In this document: positions 1-11,751 of the stretch, one piece after another
How positions within the stretch are numbered: position 1 is the stretch's first letter
Layout of the letters: every line of letters starts with the position of its first letter
Assembly (NCBI RefSeq): GCF_029873635.1
Contig: NC_080427.1
Coordinates: 74,617,348 to 74,681,347 of the forward strand
Origin: Malania oleifera
Taxonomy: Eukaryota; Streptophyta; Magnoliopsida; Santalales; Ximeniaceae
Length of the DNA: 64,000 nucleotides
Direction: 5' to 3'
Translations under genes and position numbers: made by a program
Notes under the pieces: model-generated
Seen by the model: only the letters and a program-made list of their open reading frames with translations
The model's database searches: none
What the model was told of the DNA's origin: nothing

Positions 1-1235
1 ACAAGAACTTGCTCCTCAAAGAGCTGATTAGTACAAATTGAAACATTATGTACATCAGTAAATTCAAAACATGAATTTCAGAATGAAGCTCTTAGAAACC
101 TATCACCGTAGGTATCTTTCAATGGATGAAAGAATCAACAACTTAATGCACAAACTCAGTGAGAAACTCAGAAAAGCTTTCAGAAAATTTCGTGAGTAAT
201 GAGAGCAATAGCACACTTTCAGAATTTAAGTAGGCTTTGAGAGAGAATGAGAGCTGAATTGATTTCTTGGTGTTTAAAACAATCATTCTTGAGGGTATTT
301 ATAGAGATAGAAAACGTCCTTACTTGTTCCCTAAGTGTACTTAGTTGTTTCCAAGTTTTAAAAATTATTTAAGCTTCAAATAATTTGAATTTTAAAAAAT
401 ATATCCGTGGGAAATTTTAAAATTGTCGCAAGCCAGACGACTGTGAAGTCCTGGTAGTCGTCTATCCATATATTATAACTATAAAATTCATAAGCAGAGA
501 GGTGGTAGTCGTCTATCACTTGATTGGCAGTCGTCTGTCACTAGAATAATTTAGTTTTAATACAACACAGTATGGTGGCAGTCGTCTATCCATATGGTGA
601 TAGCCGTCTGTCCATGAACAAGTCAATTTTTTCAATATACACAGAAGGTTAATAGTCATCTGGCAGAACACTCACAGACAGTTCACTAGTCACTGGCAGT
701 CGCCTGTCCATTATATGACAGTCGTCTGCTAGTCTTCCAACTTCTATTAAAACACTTCAAAACATGCCAGTCTTCTGTCAGACAGATTTTCCTCATTTCA
801 ACATATTTTTGAATTCTCTCTTCTTTTGCTTAATTAATCTTGGATTATGAGTTTGTTTAACTTTAAAAAACATGTTCCAAGCTTTATACTAAGGTCTCTA
901 AGTCTCTTTGCCTAATGAGCTTCAAAATGAAAGATTCTATTTGAATATACTTAGAAGTACTTACAAAGACTTTGTCCTAAGCTTATTGTGACACTTTCTT
1001 TGCTTCAAGTCCTTTCGATGTTGCTTCTTCAATCTTTCAGTCTTCTATGAGCTTTCGTTGTGGATCTTTGGTGTTCTTACATGACTTTCCTTGTTCCTTG
1101 ATAAGCTTTCATTTCAGGGTATATGTAATTTGAGGAAATCATTTTTGCCTTTTGTCATATCATTTGAAAATGCAGTAAATAGTTTTACTTTGTTATCATC
1201 AAAACTAAGAGTTTGTAAGCCTAACTAGGCCAACA
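1..1235 (-). repeat. Cop1 3' LTR (partial)
   Basis: Collinear with 12424-13689 of the right LTR. Both end in TAGGCCAACA on the plus strand, which is TGTTGGCCTA in element sense, where the copies stop matching. About 670 bp of this LTR lie left of the window. It holds a TATA box (tatttata, 296-303, minus sense) and a GTCGTCTG motif array at about 440-800. Confidence 0.9.
440..800 (-). repeat. GTCGTCTG motif array in Cop1 3' LTR
   Basis: About ten degenerate copies of a motif like AGTCGTCTGTCCA, in direct and some inverted orientation, spaced roughly 20-50 bp. In element sense the array lies upstream of the TATA box at 296-303. The right LTR has the matching array at 12860-13225. Confidence 0.8.
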
Positions 1236-1500
1236 ATCTCACCCTTTTTGATGATGACAAAGAATGAGCAAAGATATTAAAATTAAAATTAATGCTCCCC
1301 CTATCAATAAGCATAAATTTAAAATAATCTCATTAAGACACATTAAGGCATAAGTTCCAAGATTCAAAGATTCATAAAACTCTTCATAGATCATACTGGA
1401 AATACAAATGTAGTACATCATACTTGAAATACAACCATACATAAGCAAATACATACATAAGTTCATAGACTTTGCTCAAGACACATACTCCCCCTTTTGA
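1236..1500 (-). other. Cop1 polypurine tracts (multiple)
   Basis: The tract touching the LTR is AAAAAGGGTGAGAT in element sense (1236-1250). Two more purine tracts follow inside the element at 1295-1302 (ctccccct) and 1487-1500 (actcccccttttga). The LTR-adjacent tract primes plus-strand DNA synthesis. Repeated tracts in this position are, as I recall, a Sirevirus hallmark. Confidence 0.7.
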
Positions 1501-1566
1501 CATCAACAAAAAGTCATAAAACATTTAGAAATTGAGCATGTGTAGCAAAAGTGTTAAAAACAGTAT

Positions 1567-2629
1567 CTATGTATCAGAATCAGTGGCACTAGCTGCAGCA
1601 ATTCCTTTACCTTTGGATTGTGTTAAACCTTCTTCTTCTTCTTTAGTTTCTTCTTCATTATCCCCTGCATCTTCCCCATCTTCTTCAGCTTCTCCTTCAT
1701 CTTCTCCTTCTTCACTCGCAGCTTCTTCTTCATCGTCATTGTCATTGCTCTCTTGATTTTCTGTGACATGGTGTTCTATTTTGGCAATGCGATGATCTAG
1801 CAAAGTGTATTTGTCATCAATGTTTGAAATCTTATCCTGAAGAGAAGCTTTCCCACATTTCATAATTCAAGCTGGTATAATTCTGATAAAATGAAACAAA
1901 CCAAGGTGGCATATCAGCTTCTTCAGGAGCTAGATCCCTTTCTTCTTGTGCTGGCCTTGCCGGTCTATTGCCTCTAAACATCCATCCTTCGATAGAATTT
2001 TTGTAACCCATTATTATGAAAAAATTGAAGAACGACGCATGATCAAAGGATCCAGACTTCGGAATTATATTATATGCAATGATCTTGTGCAGGATTTGTG
2101 CTTGAAGATTTAGTTGTTTGTATGGTGGAGGATGTCCAAAATAAACGGGTGCATCATTCATTACCAGGGGTAATAATTCTTGTGGTGAAAATCCTTGCTC
2201 CATAGTCCATTGCTTTTTTACTGGAGTACACTTAAAATCCCCATACTTGATGTGAAGAATTTTCCGTAAAGAGTGTGGGGTAAGTGTTATTTTCTGGCTA
2301 TAAATTTCAGTAGCAATTCCAACTTCTTTCTTTATCAAGTTTGAGTAAAAAATATTAATCTGATATAGGTAATACCCCTTAACTTGGTGAAGAATGAACT
2401 TATCCCATCCTATATTTTTGAACATTTCAAGGATTTTAGGGAAATTTTCTTCAAAGAAAGTAACATCTATTAACTTGCAAAACATTGGATCAATTGTCGA
2501 GATATGATTTTGATATAATGCTCTCATATGCGATGAAACCAGTCATTTTTCTATGTCATCGTTGCTTGTAGGCTTTGAACAAGACGAGGAGGCTTTTCAT
2601 TTTCTTCCTACATTTTTGGTATGAACCAT
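1567..2629 (-). pseudogene. Cop1 extra gene between pol and 3' LTR (decayed)
   Basis: Same strand as pol. The likely start is the ATG at 2629. Two in-frame stops follow early, then an open stretch of 231 codons (2527-1832), then a frameshift near 1850 into a short coiled-coil-like, strongly acidic tail ending at 1567. The core has the pattern FP..L...GW..F, a conserved FY.N and H.I.YN..P. The Cop2 gene at 15018-16187 matches along its length, including the N-terminal MVHTK/MAPRP start and an LVSS/FVSS motif. From memory it resembles the family databases call putative plant transposon protein. Function unknown; it occupies the position of the Sirevirus env-like gene, but no clear membrane segment is seen. 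Confidence 0.7.
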
Positions 2630-2785
2630 TTTGAACCAATTGAATTTCAGAAACCCTAGATGTGTATGGATTAGAGTTATGATGGATGATCGTTGGGAGA
2701 AGTTTAGGAGAGAAAGAACTTTGAAGAGAGTGAAGAGGAGTTGATTTAGAGAAGGGGGGACGAATGGAGAGACGTCTGGGGGGGG

Positions 2786-2940
2786 TTTAAAAATATTTTT
2801 TTTTAAGTGAAATGAACACTACCTGCCACTAGACAATCTTCTGTCACTAAGTTGATAGTCGTCTGTCCACTGTCTTTTTACACAGATAGTAGCCTGCTAG
2901 TCGCCTGCCAGCTATCTAGCAATTGTCTGCCCTGACCAAC
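2786..2940 (-). promoter_or_regulatory. Promoter-like block upstream of the Cop1 extra gene
   Basis: In element sense: copies of the Cop1 LTR motif (for example GTCGTCTGTCCA, 2821-2940), then an AT-rich TATA-like run (2786-2805), then a CT-rich leader of about 130 bp with CTAGGGTTTC near its end, then the ATG at 2629. This repeats the order of the LTR promoter. That it is a promoter is inferred. Confidence 0.45.
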
Positions 2941-2989
2941 TGTTTTTCTTCTCTTTTAGTTAACTTCTCTTATATGTAACATGCCTAAT

Positions 2990-5036
2990 TCCCATCGAAT
3001 AAATACAAATTGATCCTTAGCTAATGGTTTAGTAAATATATCAGCTAATTGATCAAGAGTATTAACAAATTCAAGTACTATTTCTTTCTCGTCTACAACA
3101 GCTCCCAACTGCTATGTACTCTGCTTCAGCTGTAGATAATGCTATGGAATTTTGTTTCTTTGAAAACCAAGAGACTAGTGAGGGTCCTAGGAAGTGACAA
3201 GTCCCACTAGTACTTTTTCTATCTATTTTGCATCCCACATAATCTGCATCTAAATAACTTATCATTTCGAAATCAGTTTCTTTTGGATACCATAATCCTA
3301 AATTTAGTATGCCTAGCAAATATCTAAGGATTCGTTTTACTGCTATTTGATGTGATTCCTTATGAGCTTATTGGAACCTAGCACACATACACACACTAAA
3401 CATGATATCTATTCTACTTGTTGTTAAGTAAAGTAAGCTTCCTATCATGCCTCCGTAATTCTTGGTATCTACTTGTTTCCCTTTTTCATCCTTGTCAAGA
3501 CTAGTTGAGTTGCTCATGGGAGTTCCTATAGGTTTACCTTCTTCCATATCAAACTTCTTTAGCATGTCTTTAATATACTTAGTTTGATTTATGAAAGTTC
3601 CATTTTTAGCTTGTTTGATTTGTAATCCTAGAAAGTAATTTAACTCTCCCACCATGCTCATTTCAAACTCTTTTTGCATAGTTGTAACAAATTCATTACA
3701 CAAGTCTTCATGAGTTGCTCCAAATATAATATCATCTACATAAATTTGTACTATAAGCATATCATTTTCTTTTCTTTTTATAAATAAAGTGCTATCTATC
3801 TTTCCTTTTGAAAAATTGTTTTGGAGTAGGAATTTGCTTAGTCTATCGTACCAAGCTCTAGGAGCTCGTTTCAATCCATATAAGGCTTTAGTTAGCTTGA
3901 ATACATGATTTAGATTTTTAGAGTCTTCAAAACCTGAAAGGTTGTTTAACATAAACTTCTTCATTAATGTAGCCATTTAGGAATGCACTTTTTACATCCA
4001 TTTGGTATAATTTGAAGTCTTTATTAGCTGCATAGGCAAGAAGCATCCTTATTGCTTCCGTCCTTGCTATAGGAGTAAAGGTTTCTTCATAATCAATACC
4101 TTCTTCTTGATTATAACCTTGTGCTACAAGCCTAACTTTATTCCTTACAACTACCCCAGTTTCATCCTTTTTATTTCTAAACACCCATTTAGTTCTTATG
4201 ATTGACTTATCTTTGGGTTTAGGTATAAGTTTCCATACTTGACTTCTTTCAAATTGATTTAATTCCTCCTGCATAGCTATAATCCAAGAATCATCTTTTA
4301 AAGCTTCTTCTATATTCTTGGGTTCATCTTGAAACAAGAAGGCATAAGTGTTACAAATATTTTTTTAATAAGGCTCTAGTGGTTATTCCTTTTGATGGTT
4401 CACCAAGAATTTGGTCTTTTGAGTGACATTTAGCACATCTCCATTCTTTAGGTAGTTCTAGATTTTCAATGGTGTTTTCTTTTGAAGCTTCATTATTATT
4501 TTCTTCTTTTATTTCAGAATCTTTTTCTTTTTGTGAATTATCTTTTTTTTCATCAATCTTAATTTTGTTGTCATGATCATTTGATTCATCAAACGTTATA
4601 TGTATTGATTCAATAATTGTAAGAGTTCTTTTATTGTAAACCCTATAAGCTTTACTATTTGTTTAGTAACCTAAGAAAGTTCCTTCATCAAATTTTGCAT
4701 CGAACTTTCCTAGATCATCTTTAGTATTAAGGATAAAGCATTTGCATCCAAATACATGAAAGTAGGAAATATTGGGTTTTCTTCCTTTCCATAATTCATA
4801 TGGTGTTTTGTCTAAACTAGATCTTATGGATACTCTATTTATAATGTAACAAGCTCTATTCACAGCTTCTGCCCAAAAGTATTTAGGTAGATTATTTTTG
4901 TTTAACATAGTTCTTGCCATTTCTTGTAAGGTTCTATTTTTTCTTTCTACAACTCCATTTTGTTGTGGAGTCCTACGTGCGGAAAAATTATGGTTTATTC
5001 CATATTCATTACAGAATTTTTCAACATTTTTGTTTA
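2990..5036 (-). pseudogene. Cop1 pol, downstream part: integrase C-terminal half, RT and RNase H
   Basis: Minus-strand fragments in order. Integrase: NGVVERKNRTLQEMARTML (5036-4663). RT start: [10 protein letters not shown] and [10 protein letters not shown] (4337-3927). RT core with the catalytic YVDDIIFG (3976-3368). RNase H: SYLDADY, DRKSTSGT, STAEAEYIA (3319-3071), then QLADIFTKPL at about 3040. Frame changes and stops separate the pieces, so no polyprotein can be made. The integrase is cut at 5036/5037 by GypK and resumes at 9125. Confidence 0.9.
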
Positions 5037-5556
5037 TGTCACGGTCCGCCTTTTTCACACCGTTGTGAAGGGCCGTGCGGCAGTAGCTAAAGCACTCTTG
5101 CTTAACTAGCCAACCTATCGTTTACCAACATTCATCCATGAAGCACTTTCATTAACATTCAATCAGATAGCAGTGGAAATAATAATCAATTCATGAAAGC
5201 CATGGCAACCAAGCAGTAAACATTGAAGCAAACGTAATTCATTAACAAATCCTCCGTTGACATGTTGTACTTAGCGAGGGAGGCAAGTAGGCTAAGCACG
5301 TTGACAATTGCTAGTGAGTTTTACAATGATTGATGAACACTCACCCTCCCCTAAAGGGCTTTCTGGGACATTCTCACTCTGGCACTAGGAAACATCAAAG
5401 TGACCGAGGGGTCATACTGCCTTATTTGGCTTACAATGAAATAAATACTGGAAAATAACCCTACACTAGTATTTACATGATGGAAACCCATCCTAAGCAT
5501 ACGAGATAAGCAGTCACAGGCAAGCATAAGGCCCTAAACAAGCTTAGCTCGTGACA
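5037..5556 (-). repeat. GypK 3' LTR, complete
   Basis: Begins TGTCACGGTCC and ends CTCGTGACA on the plus strand. Matches 8729-9124 without gaps over the first 396 bp. A purine tract follows directly at 5557. Confidence 0.92.
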
Positions 5557-7270
5557 TTCTCCCCCACTTATGCGGTCGACGGCCTCGTAGACTTTTGGCG
5601 GTAGGTACACTTCAACTTTGTCCACGAATGGCTTCAAATCTTCCGCAGAAATCCAGCTGATTTTTTTGTCATCAAGGCACTTCCACTTCACTAGGAACTT
5701 CTGCCGCTTCTTCCTTGAGGATATGAACTTTCTATCTGCAAGGATCTCTTCAACGTCATGTCTTTCAGGTTGCACTGTCTTCAACTCTGCGCTGTTTGAC
5801 TGACTTCTGCTCAGGTTGTTGGTGTTGGCGTTGAATGGCTTGAGGCGATTGATATGAAATTGCTGTCTTCTCTCCTGATCTTCCCACTTCTTCATCTACT
5901 TAGAAGCTTTCTCCAGATAATCTTGGGCAAACTCTGTATTCAGTCTCCATTCTCTGGTGAAAATGCACGCCTTGGGACTCTTTCGTCTATACGGCTCGCC
6001 CACTGTGTGAGGTAACAGCGGCAGCTCTATAACAAGCTCAATAGGGCTCTTGTTGGTAGTTAAGCACCTTTGGGCGTTGCCACAGAATGGAGCCACATCA
6101 AGTAGTTGCACGCCATTCTTTTGGTTGTCGTTGACACAATGGCATAAGTACTCATCGAGTAGCTCTCTTAATCTCTTCATCTGTCTGTTTGTCTGTCGGT
6201 GATAACTCGAAGAGATGTCAAGGTGTGACCTGAATATCCTAAAAAACTCTGTTAAAAAAGTTGTCAGTGAACATTAAATCTTGGTCACAAATAATAACTT
6301 GGGGAACACCCCAATATCTCACAATAGTCACAAGGAACAACTATGTCGTCTCCTCTGCCGAACAGTACTTTGGTGCAGCCATGAAAGTACCATACTTCTT
6401 CCGCTCCCCCTTGTCTTGTTGGCAAGTGAGACAAGTTTTGGTATAATCAACCACATCATCCCACGTGTGCGGCCAATAATACCTCCCCAGTAGTCCTGTC
6501 ATTGGAGTCATTCTCTGCGAGTACTCCTTAACGAACTTCCTGCAGTATCTAGTAAGGCCAAGAAAGGAACACAACTCCTTCACTGTCGTGGGGATCTTCT
6601 GTTCTTGAATCATCCTTACCTTCTCCATACCCCTCCGGATATGACCTTGTTCAACGACTTGACTAAGGAATTTGTTGCTCCACCGAGCGAAAGAGAAATT
6701 CTCCTTCTTCACATTCAAACTGTTTCCCCTCAGCCTATCGAACACCTTCCGTAGATGCTCTTCATGTTTCCTCTGAAACGACACCGATGCTCCTAACAGT
6801 GTTTTGGAAGGGCGAACACATCCCGCTTCCATTTCATCAAGCTGTTTCCCCAACTCTACTATCTCAAGAGGCGCAATCCGACATGGCCCTTTAGTAGGTG
6901 GTTTCACTCTTGATAACAACTCGATCTCTTGCTCCACAGTCCATCATGAAGGCAAAATTTGAGGCAATTTATCCGGCAACACCTCCTTATCCTTATCCAA
7001 CACCGCTTGGATGGTCGTAGGCTCCAACTCTTGGCCTACTTCTTTGTCTACCACCACCGTGGCTAGACGTGTCTACTCACCCTGACCCAATCCTTCATTG
7101 AGTTGTATGGCTGAAAGGGACTTCCTGTCGTCTCCTTTCGTTGCAACGAATTGCACCATGCATGAGTGATCTCCCATCAGAAATAGGGAACCAGCCGATG
7201 GCATCAGCACTACCCTCGTCCCCATTAAGAACTCCATTCCTAGAATGACTGGATAGTCATCCAATGGCAC
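5557..7270 (-). pseudogene. GypK pol remnant: protease end, RT fragment, integrase, chromodomain
   Basis: In minus-strand order: retropepsin tail with VILGMEFL (7270-7073); RT entry with EAGCVRPSK joined directly to the RT thumb EEHLRKVFDRLR, so the catalytic YxDD part is deleted (6937-6341); the FLGLTRYCRKFVKEY connection; the integrase zinc finger TCLTCQQDKG without a full RNase H before it; integrase tail (6180-5896); and a chromodomain (KFLVKWKCLDDKKISWISAEDL, described here by its key residues FLVKWK and SWISAE, 5895-5590). Chromodomains of this sort steer integration toward methylated-histone chromatin. The frame runs on into the LTR to 5473. Confidence 0.85.
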
Positions 7271-7297
7271 CGCTGTGAAATTCGCATGACCTTCCCA

Positions 7298-8651
7298 CTA
7301 TCCAAGCTTTATAGCCACTTGCTTGGCTACTCCCAGAGTAGGCTGGGCTACAGAGTTAACTGCTTTCATGCATCCTGTATCCTTCTCTAAGTATAAGTTG
7401 AGTCTCCATGCTTCCACTTGCGAAACAAAATTATGAGTAGCTCCCGTATCCACCATAGCGGGAGTACTCTTCCCATTTATCCTCAAGTCCACAAACATTA
7501 ACCCTCTTGCTCGTGTAACTTTCAGTGTTTTTGTCTGCTTTTCCAATGCGTTCATCAACCGCACTGAATCCACCCTTAAGGCATCATCCTCTTCCCCATC
7601 GTCTTCCACTGCCTGTTCTGCAATGGAAGCTTGTAAGGCATTAAGTGATGCTTTGTGAGGGCACTCAAAAACTCTATGAGGACCTCGAAACAAGAAACAC
7701 TCAATTTTACTCTTCCCCTTTCCATTAGGTGTGTTGAACCCACCCTTGAGACGACGAAGCTTCCTGTGAGGTTGATGATTTAGAGTCGGCTCCCCCACTC
7801 TTGGGTTTGCCATTCTTGAAAGACTTTCCACTATTTCCCTCTTCGCCAAACCGTTTGGACGAAGCGGTCTCATCCCTAGCGTAGTCTGTCAAGCGTTCTG
7901 TAGCCACTTGTGCAGTTGACAAGTATTGAACCCTTTGCCTATGAAGTTCAGTTCTTGCCCATGGTTTCATCCCCTCAAGAAAATAGAACAACTTGTCCTT
8001 CTCCGACGTATCCCGAATATCCAACATTAAAGCAGAAAATTGTTTCACATATTCGCTGATTAACCCCGTATGCTTGAGATCTCTCAGTTTTCTCCTTGCA
8101 TTATACTCAACGTTCTCAAGAAAGAATTGGGCCTTGAGCTCTCTCCTCAAGTCTGCCCAACTATCAATTACACAGTTTCCATTTTCAATTTCTCTGTACT
8201 TGGTACGCCACCACAGTTTGGCATCACCAACCAAGTACATGGTCGCAGTATCCACCTTTGCCTGTTCTGAGGCCATCCTCACAACACGAAAGTACTGCTC
8301 CACATCAAACAAGAAGTTCTCTAACTCCTTGGCATCTCGGGCACCCCCATACATCCTAGGTTCTGGCACCTTGGTCTTGCTAACTCCCGGAGTGTTGGAG
8401 TTCCCCATAGTAAGAACCATCACATTTATCTTTGCATCCAGATCTGCCATCCGGGCTTGCAAAGTTTCCACAGTGTGGCAAAAGTCCTCTAACATGTCGC
8501 CTATCAAACCTGCTTGATGTTTTTGTGATCCCATCACTTCATCAACAAGTTCTCTCATCTGGGCCACCTCCGCGGCCATAGTGTTGGTTGTTTCCTCAAC
8601 CTGTGCTTCCAGCACACTGATCCTCTCAGCATTGTTTGGTGCCATGGTCAC
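7298..8651 (-). pseudogene. GypK gag and protease (frameshifted)
   Basis: Gag starts at the ATG at 8651 and is open for 308 codons. The Gag core shows PRMYGGARDAKELENFLFDVEQ and later LKAQFF, typical of Ty3 capsid. A frame change in 7725-7873 leads into a frame with a CCHC-like knuckle (CFLFRGPHRVFECP, with F replacing the second C) and the retropepsin active site VDTGATHNFVS. A stop after VAIKLG splits this frame from the rest of the protease at 7270. Confidence 0.85.
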
Positions 8652-8714
8652 TTACCAAAGCTTCCCAAATCCAACAACGAAGGCAATTGAATTCACGTAG
8701 CAACTCAACCTTGG

Positions 8715-8726
8715 GCTCTGATACCA
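8715..8726 (-). other. GypK primer binding site
   Basis: TGGTATCAGAGC in element sense, the complement of initiator methionine tRNA 3' end, two bases inside the 5' LTR (8729). Confidence 0.9.
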
Positions 8727-8728
8727 AA

Positions 8729-9124
8729 TGTCACGGTCCGCCTTTTTCACACCGTTGTGAAGGGCCGTGCGGCGCCAGTTAAAGCACTCTTGCTTAACTA
8801 GCCAACCTATCGTTTACCAACATTCATTCATGAAGCACTTTCATTAACATTCAATCAGATAGCAGCGGAAATAATAATCAATTCATGAAAGCCATGGCAA
8901 CCAAGCAGTAAACATTGAAGCAAACGTAATTCATTAACAAATCCTCCGTTGACATGTTGTACTTAGCGAGGGAGGCAAGTGGGCTAAGCACGTTGACAAT
9001 TTCTAGTGAGTTTTACAATGATTGATGAACACTCACCCTCCCCTAAAGAGCTTTATGGGCCATTCTCACTCTGGCACTAGGAAACATCAAAGTGACCGAG
9101 GAGTCATACTGTCTTATTTGGCTT
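8729..9124 (-). repeat. GypK 5' LTR, outer end deleted
   Basis: Equal to 5037-5432, then switches at 9124/9125 to Cop1 integrase codons (LCKKLQNEKG on the minus strand). The missing part is about 125 bp of LTR plus roughly 30 bp of Cop1. Confidence 0.9.
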
Positions 9125-9893
9125 CCCTTTTCATTTTGTAATTTCTTACATAAAGTGATTAGCATGTCACAGGCTTCATCTTTGTTTGCTAAAAATAATA
9201 CCCAAGTGAATCTTGAATAATCATCCACTATTACAAAAGCATATTGTTTATCTCCTAGGCATAAGGTTCTAGTTGGACCAAATAAGTCTAGGTGTAGTAG
9301 TTCCAGAGGTCTTTTAGTAGATATGTTTTTTTTTTTTTTCTTTTTGAAGCTTGTTTTGACTTGCTTTCCCTTTTGGCATGCATCACACATTTTGTCTTTT
9401 ATGAATTTGGTATTGGTAATCCTTTTACAAGATTTATCTTTGATAATTTGGATAATAGGTCCATGCTGGCATGTCCTAATTTTCCATGTCATAGCCAACT
9501 TATTTCATTCATTGCTATCAAACAAGTTATGTTTTGATTTACTAGATTCTCAAGGTTTATACAATAAACATTATTTATCCTATTGGCTATAAACAAGGTT
9601 TCATTGTTCTTAGGATTTTGGATAACACATTTTTCTTTCTTAAAGGTTATTTTGAACCCTTTGTCGCTTAGTTGGCTTATGCTTAAAAGGTTGTGTTTTA
9701 ATCCTTCTACCAATAACACATTATTAATGGTAAAAGAAGGTTCTTTACCTATTTTTTCAATACCAATAATTTTACCTTTGGCATTGTCACCGAAGGTGAC
9801 GTATCCCCCATTCTTTTGTCTTAGTGTGGTAAACTTGGTCTTGTCACCAGTCATGTGCCTTGAACATCCGCTGTTCAAGTACCATTTATCCAT
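9125..9893 (-). pseudogene. Cop1 pol, upstream part: protease end and integrase N-terminal half
   Basis: Minus-strand frames 9893-9489 and 9498-9125 hold the Copia protease/pre-integrase motif WYLNSGCSRHMTGD (DSGCS in most relatives, here NSGCS), the integrase zinc finger end CDACQKGKQVKTSF, RPLELLHLDLFGP and the catalytic-core segment VDDYSRFTWVLF. The IRSD..EF segment expected next is missing at the GypK junction. A frameshift lies near 9490. Confidence 0.88.
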
Positions 9894-9917
9894 TAATGGT
9901 GTAGTCCTAAAGCATAC

Positions 9918-11695
9918 CTACAATGAGGAATTCATTGTGTTAGTCTTTGGAACCCAAATTCTTTTAACTTTCTTTGTGTTGTTTTTAGTTCCATTATTGA
10001 CTCTCCATTCTCCTTGAATTTTAACATATTTTATTTTTAATGGGCAGTTGAACATTATATGCCCTTTAGTTTTGCACATATAGCAAGTGGTGTGTTCATG
10101 TTTGTTGTTTGAGGAGGTGCTAGCATAGTGTTTGGCTTCCTTGACGAAGTATCTCATGTACAATTTTTTTATTCTTTTTATTTATTTTACCATTATAACC
10201 TATCCCTTCTTTATTTCCACGTAGCCTTTGCTGTCCAATCTTCTTTTCAAAATTTTCTTTACCTTTGGTAAAGTTATATATAATTTTCTCCTTATCCTCT
10301 ACTGATTTCTTAAGTTCATTTACTTCTAAATCCTTTTTATTCTAATCATTTTCATTAGTTTTGCCTAACTCTTGAGTTACTTTATTTACTTCCTCTTCTA
10401 ACTTCTTAATACAAAAGTCTTTTTCTCTTTCAATGGTTTTGAATGATTCAAGTTGCTTCAATAGTTCGTTATTTTGATCTTTCAAGGTTATATTTCTTTT
10501 GGAAATTTTTATGAATCTCTTATGTAAAGAAAACAACTCAGCTTGTAATTCCTTATAGGAAGGCATGCTGTCACATGACTCATCACACGACTCATTGTAA
10601 GATTCTGTAGAGGAATAGTAGGAGTTTACCACTTCATTATTAGCCATGAAGCATATGTTTGCCATCTCTTGTCCACTTGATTCATTTCCTGTCTTGCTAG
10701 AGCTAGAATCATCCCACGTGGCTTTCATTGCTTCCTTCTTCTTTTTCTTGTCTTTCTTGAGCAACGTGCAATCCAGCTTGATATGACCTAGTTTCTTGCA
10801 GTGATAGCATATAGGAGGTTCATTCTTACCTTTATTTTCTTTTCTAGTTATCTCTCCTTTTTCAGTTTTCTTTATGTTAAATTTTCTAGGAAACCTCTTA
10901 TTTTTCCTATAGAACTTTCCTAATCTCTTAGTGATGAATGCTAATTCATCTTGATCTAAGTCACTTGATTCACTTTCTTCTTCACTCAAGCTGTTACTAG
11001 AGGCTTTTAATGTTATGGATCTTTTATGTTTGGGTTCAGGATTCCTTTCCTTTAGAGTCATCTCATAAGTGAGTAGTGAACCAATGAGTTCATCTAAAGA
11101 GGTATTCTTAAGGTTTCTACCTTTTGTAATGGCTGTAGCTTTTGGTTCCTATATGGAGGGAAGGCCTCTTAGAATTTTTCTAATCATTTCGTAGGTAGTA
11201 TAGGTTTTTCCTAAGGCACTTAAGGAATTTATTATGTGGGTAAATCTGGTGTACATGCTCGATATTGTTTCATCTGAATTCATCTTAAATGCTTCATATT
11301 CTCTTGTCAACATATCTATCTTATTGTCCCTAACATCTATAGTTCCTTCATATGTCACTTCTAATTTGTCCCATATTTCTTTAGCTGTCTTGCAAGCCAT
11401 GACCCCATTAAATTCATTAGCATCTAAGGCACGATATAAAGCATTTATAGCACTTGAATTAATTTGAAGCATTTTATAATCTTAATATCCTTTTTCTCTT
11501 TTGGAATCTGTTTTCCATCTACTATTTTAGTGGGATAAGGTCTCCATCCATAACTACTTCACATGCTTTCCAATCCATGTGTTGGAGATAGATTTGCATT
11601 CTCTTTTTCCAAAACGTGTAATTATGTCCACAAAAAATTGGTGGACGGGTTGAGGATTGGCCTTCACCGAAGGGTGCTACTCCTATATTTGTCAT
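9918..11695 (-). pseudogene. Cop1 gag (decayed)
   Basis: Probable start ATG at 11695, 55 bp after the primer site in element sense. Fragments: N-terminal Gag with PPIFCGHNY (to about 11530), the UBN2-type region (11472-11149), a basic region with zinc knuckle CYHCKKLGHIKLDC and a coiled coil rich in K and E (11061-10342), and a second knuckle CYMCKTKGHIMFNC (10163-9918). Stops and frame changes separate them. Two zinc knuckles are also seen in Cop2 gag. Confidence 0.85.
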
Positions 11696-11737
11696 TTGAT
11701 CTTTTTATAGTTTCTTGTTAGAAATTACTATAACTAG

Positions 11738-11749
11738 GCTCTCATACCA
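11738..11749 (-). other. Cop1 primer binding site
   Basis: TGGTATGAGAGC in element sense, one base away from the usual TGGTATCAGAGC, two bases inside the LTR. Confidence 0.8.
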
Positions 11750-11751
11750 AT

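Larger units (their letters stand above)
5037..9124 (-). mobile_element. GypK: deleted chromodomain Ty3/gypsy element nested in Cop1 integrase
   Basis: LTRs at 5037-5556 and 8729-9124 bound a minus-strand gag-protease-(RT remnant)-integrase-chromodomain region. The primer site (revcomp GCTCTGATACCA, 8715-8726) abuts the right LTR and a purine tract (AAGTGGGGGAGAA in element sense) abuts the left. The outer ~125 bp of the right LTR are missing. Over 396 aligned bases the two LTRs differ at about 13 sites by my count, so it is younger than its host. Most of RT and RNase H is deleted, so it is non-autonomous. Confidence 0.93.

Noticed and set aside
1532-1756. Ser-rich plus-strand frame
   Set aside because: Antisense of the acidic tail of the Cop1 extra gene.
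8715-8726. Met tRNA-like sequence as a tRNA gene
   Set aside because: Only the 12-base primer match next to an LTR; no cloverleaf. The same holds for the other primer sites.
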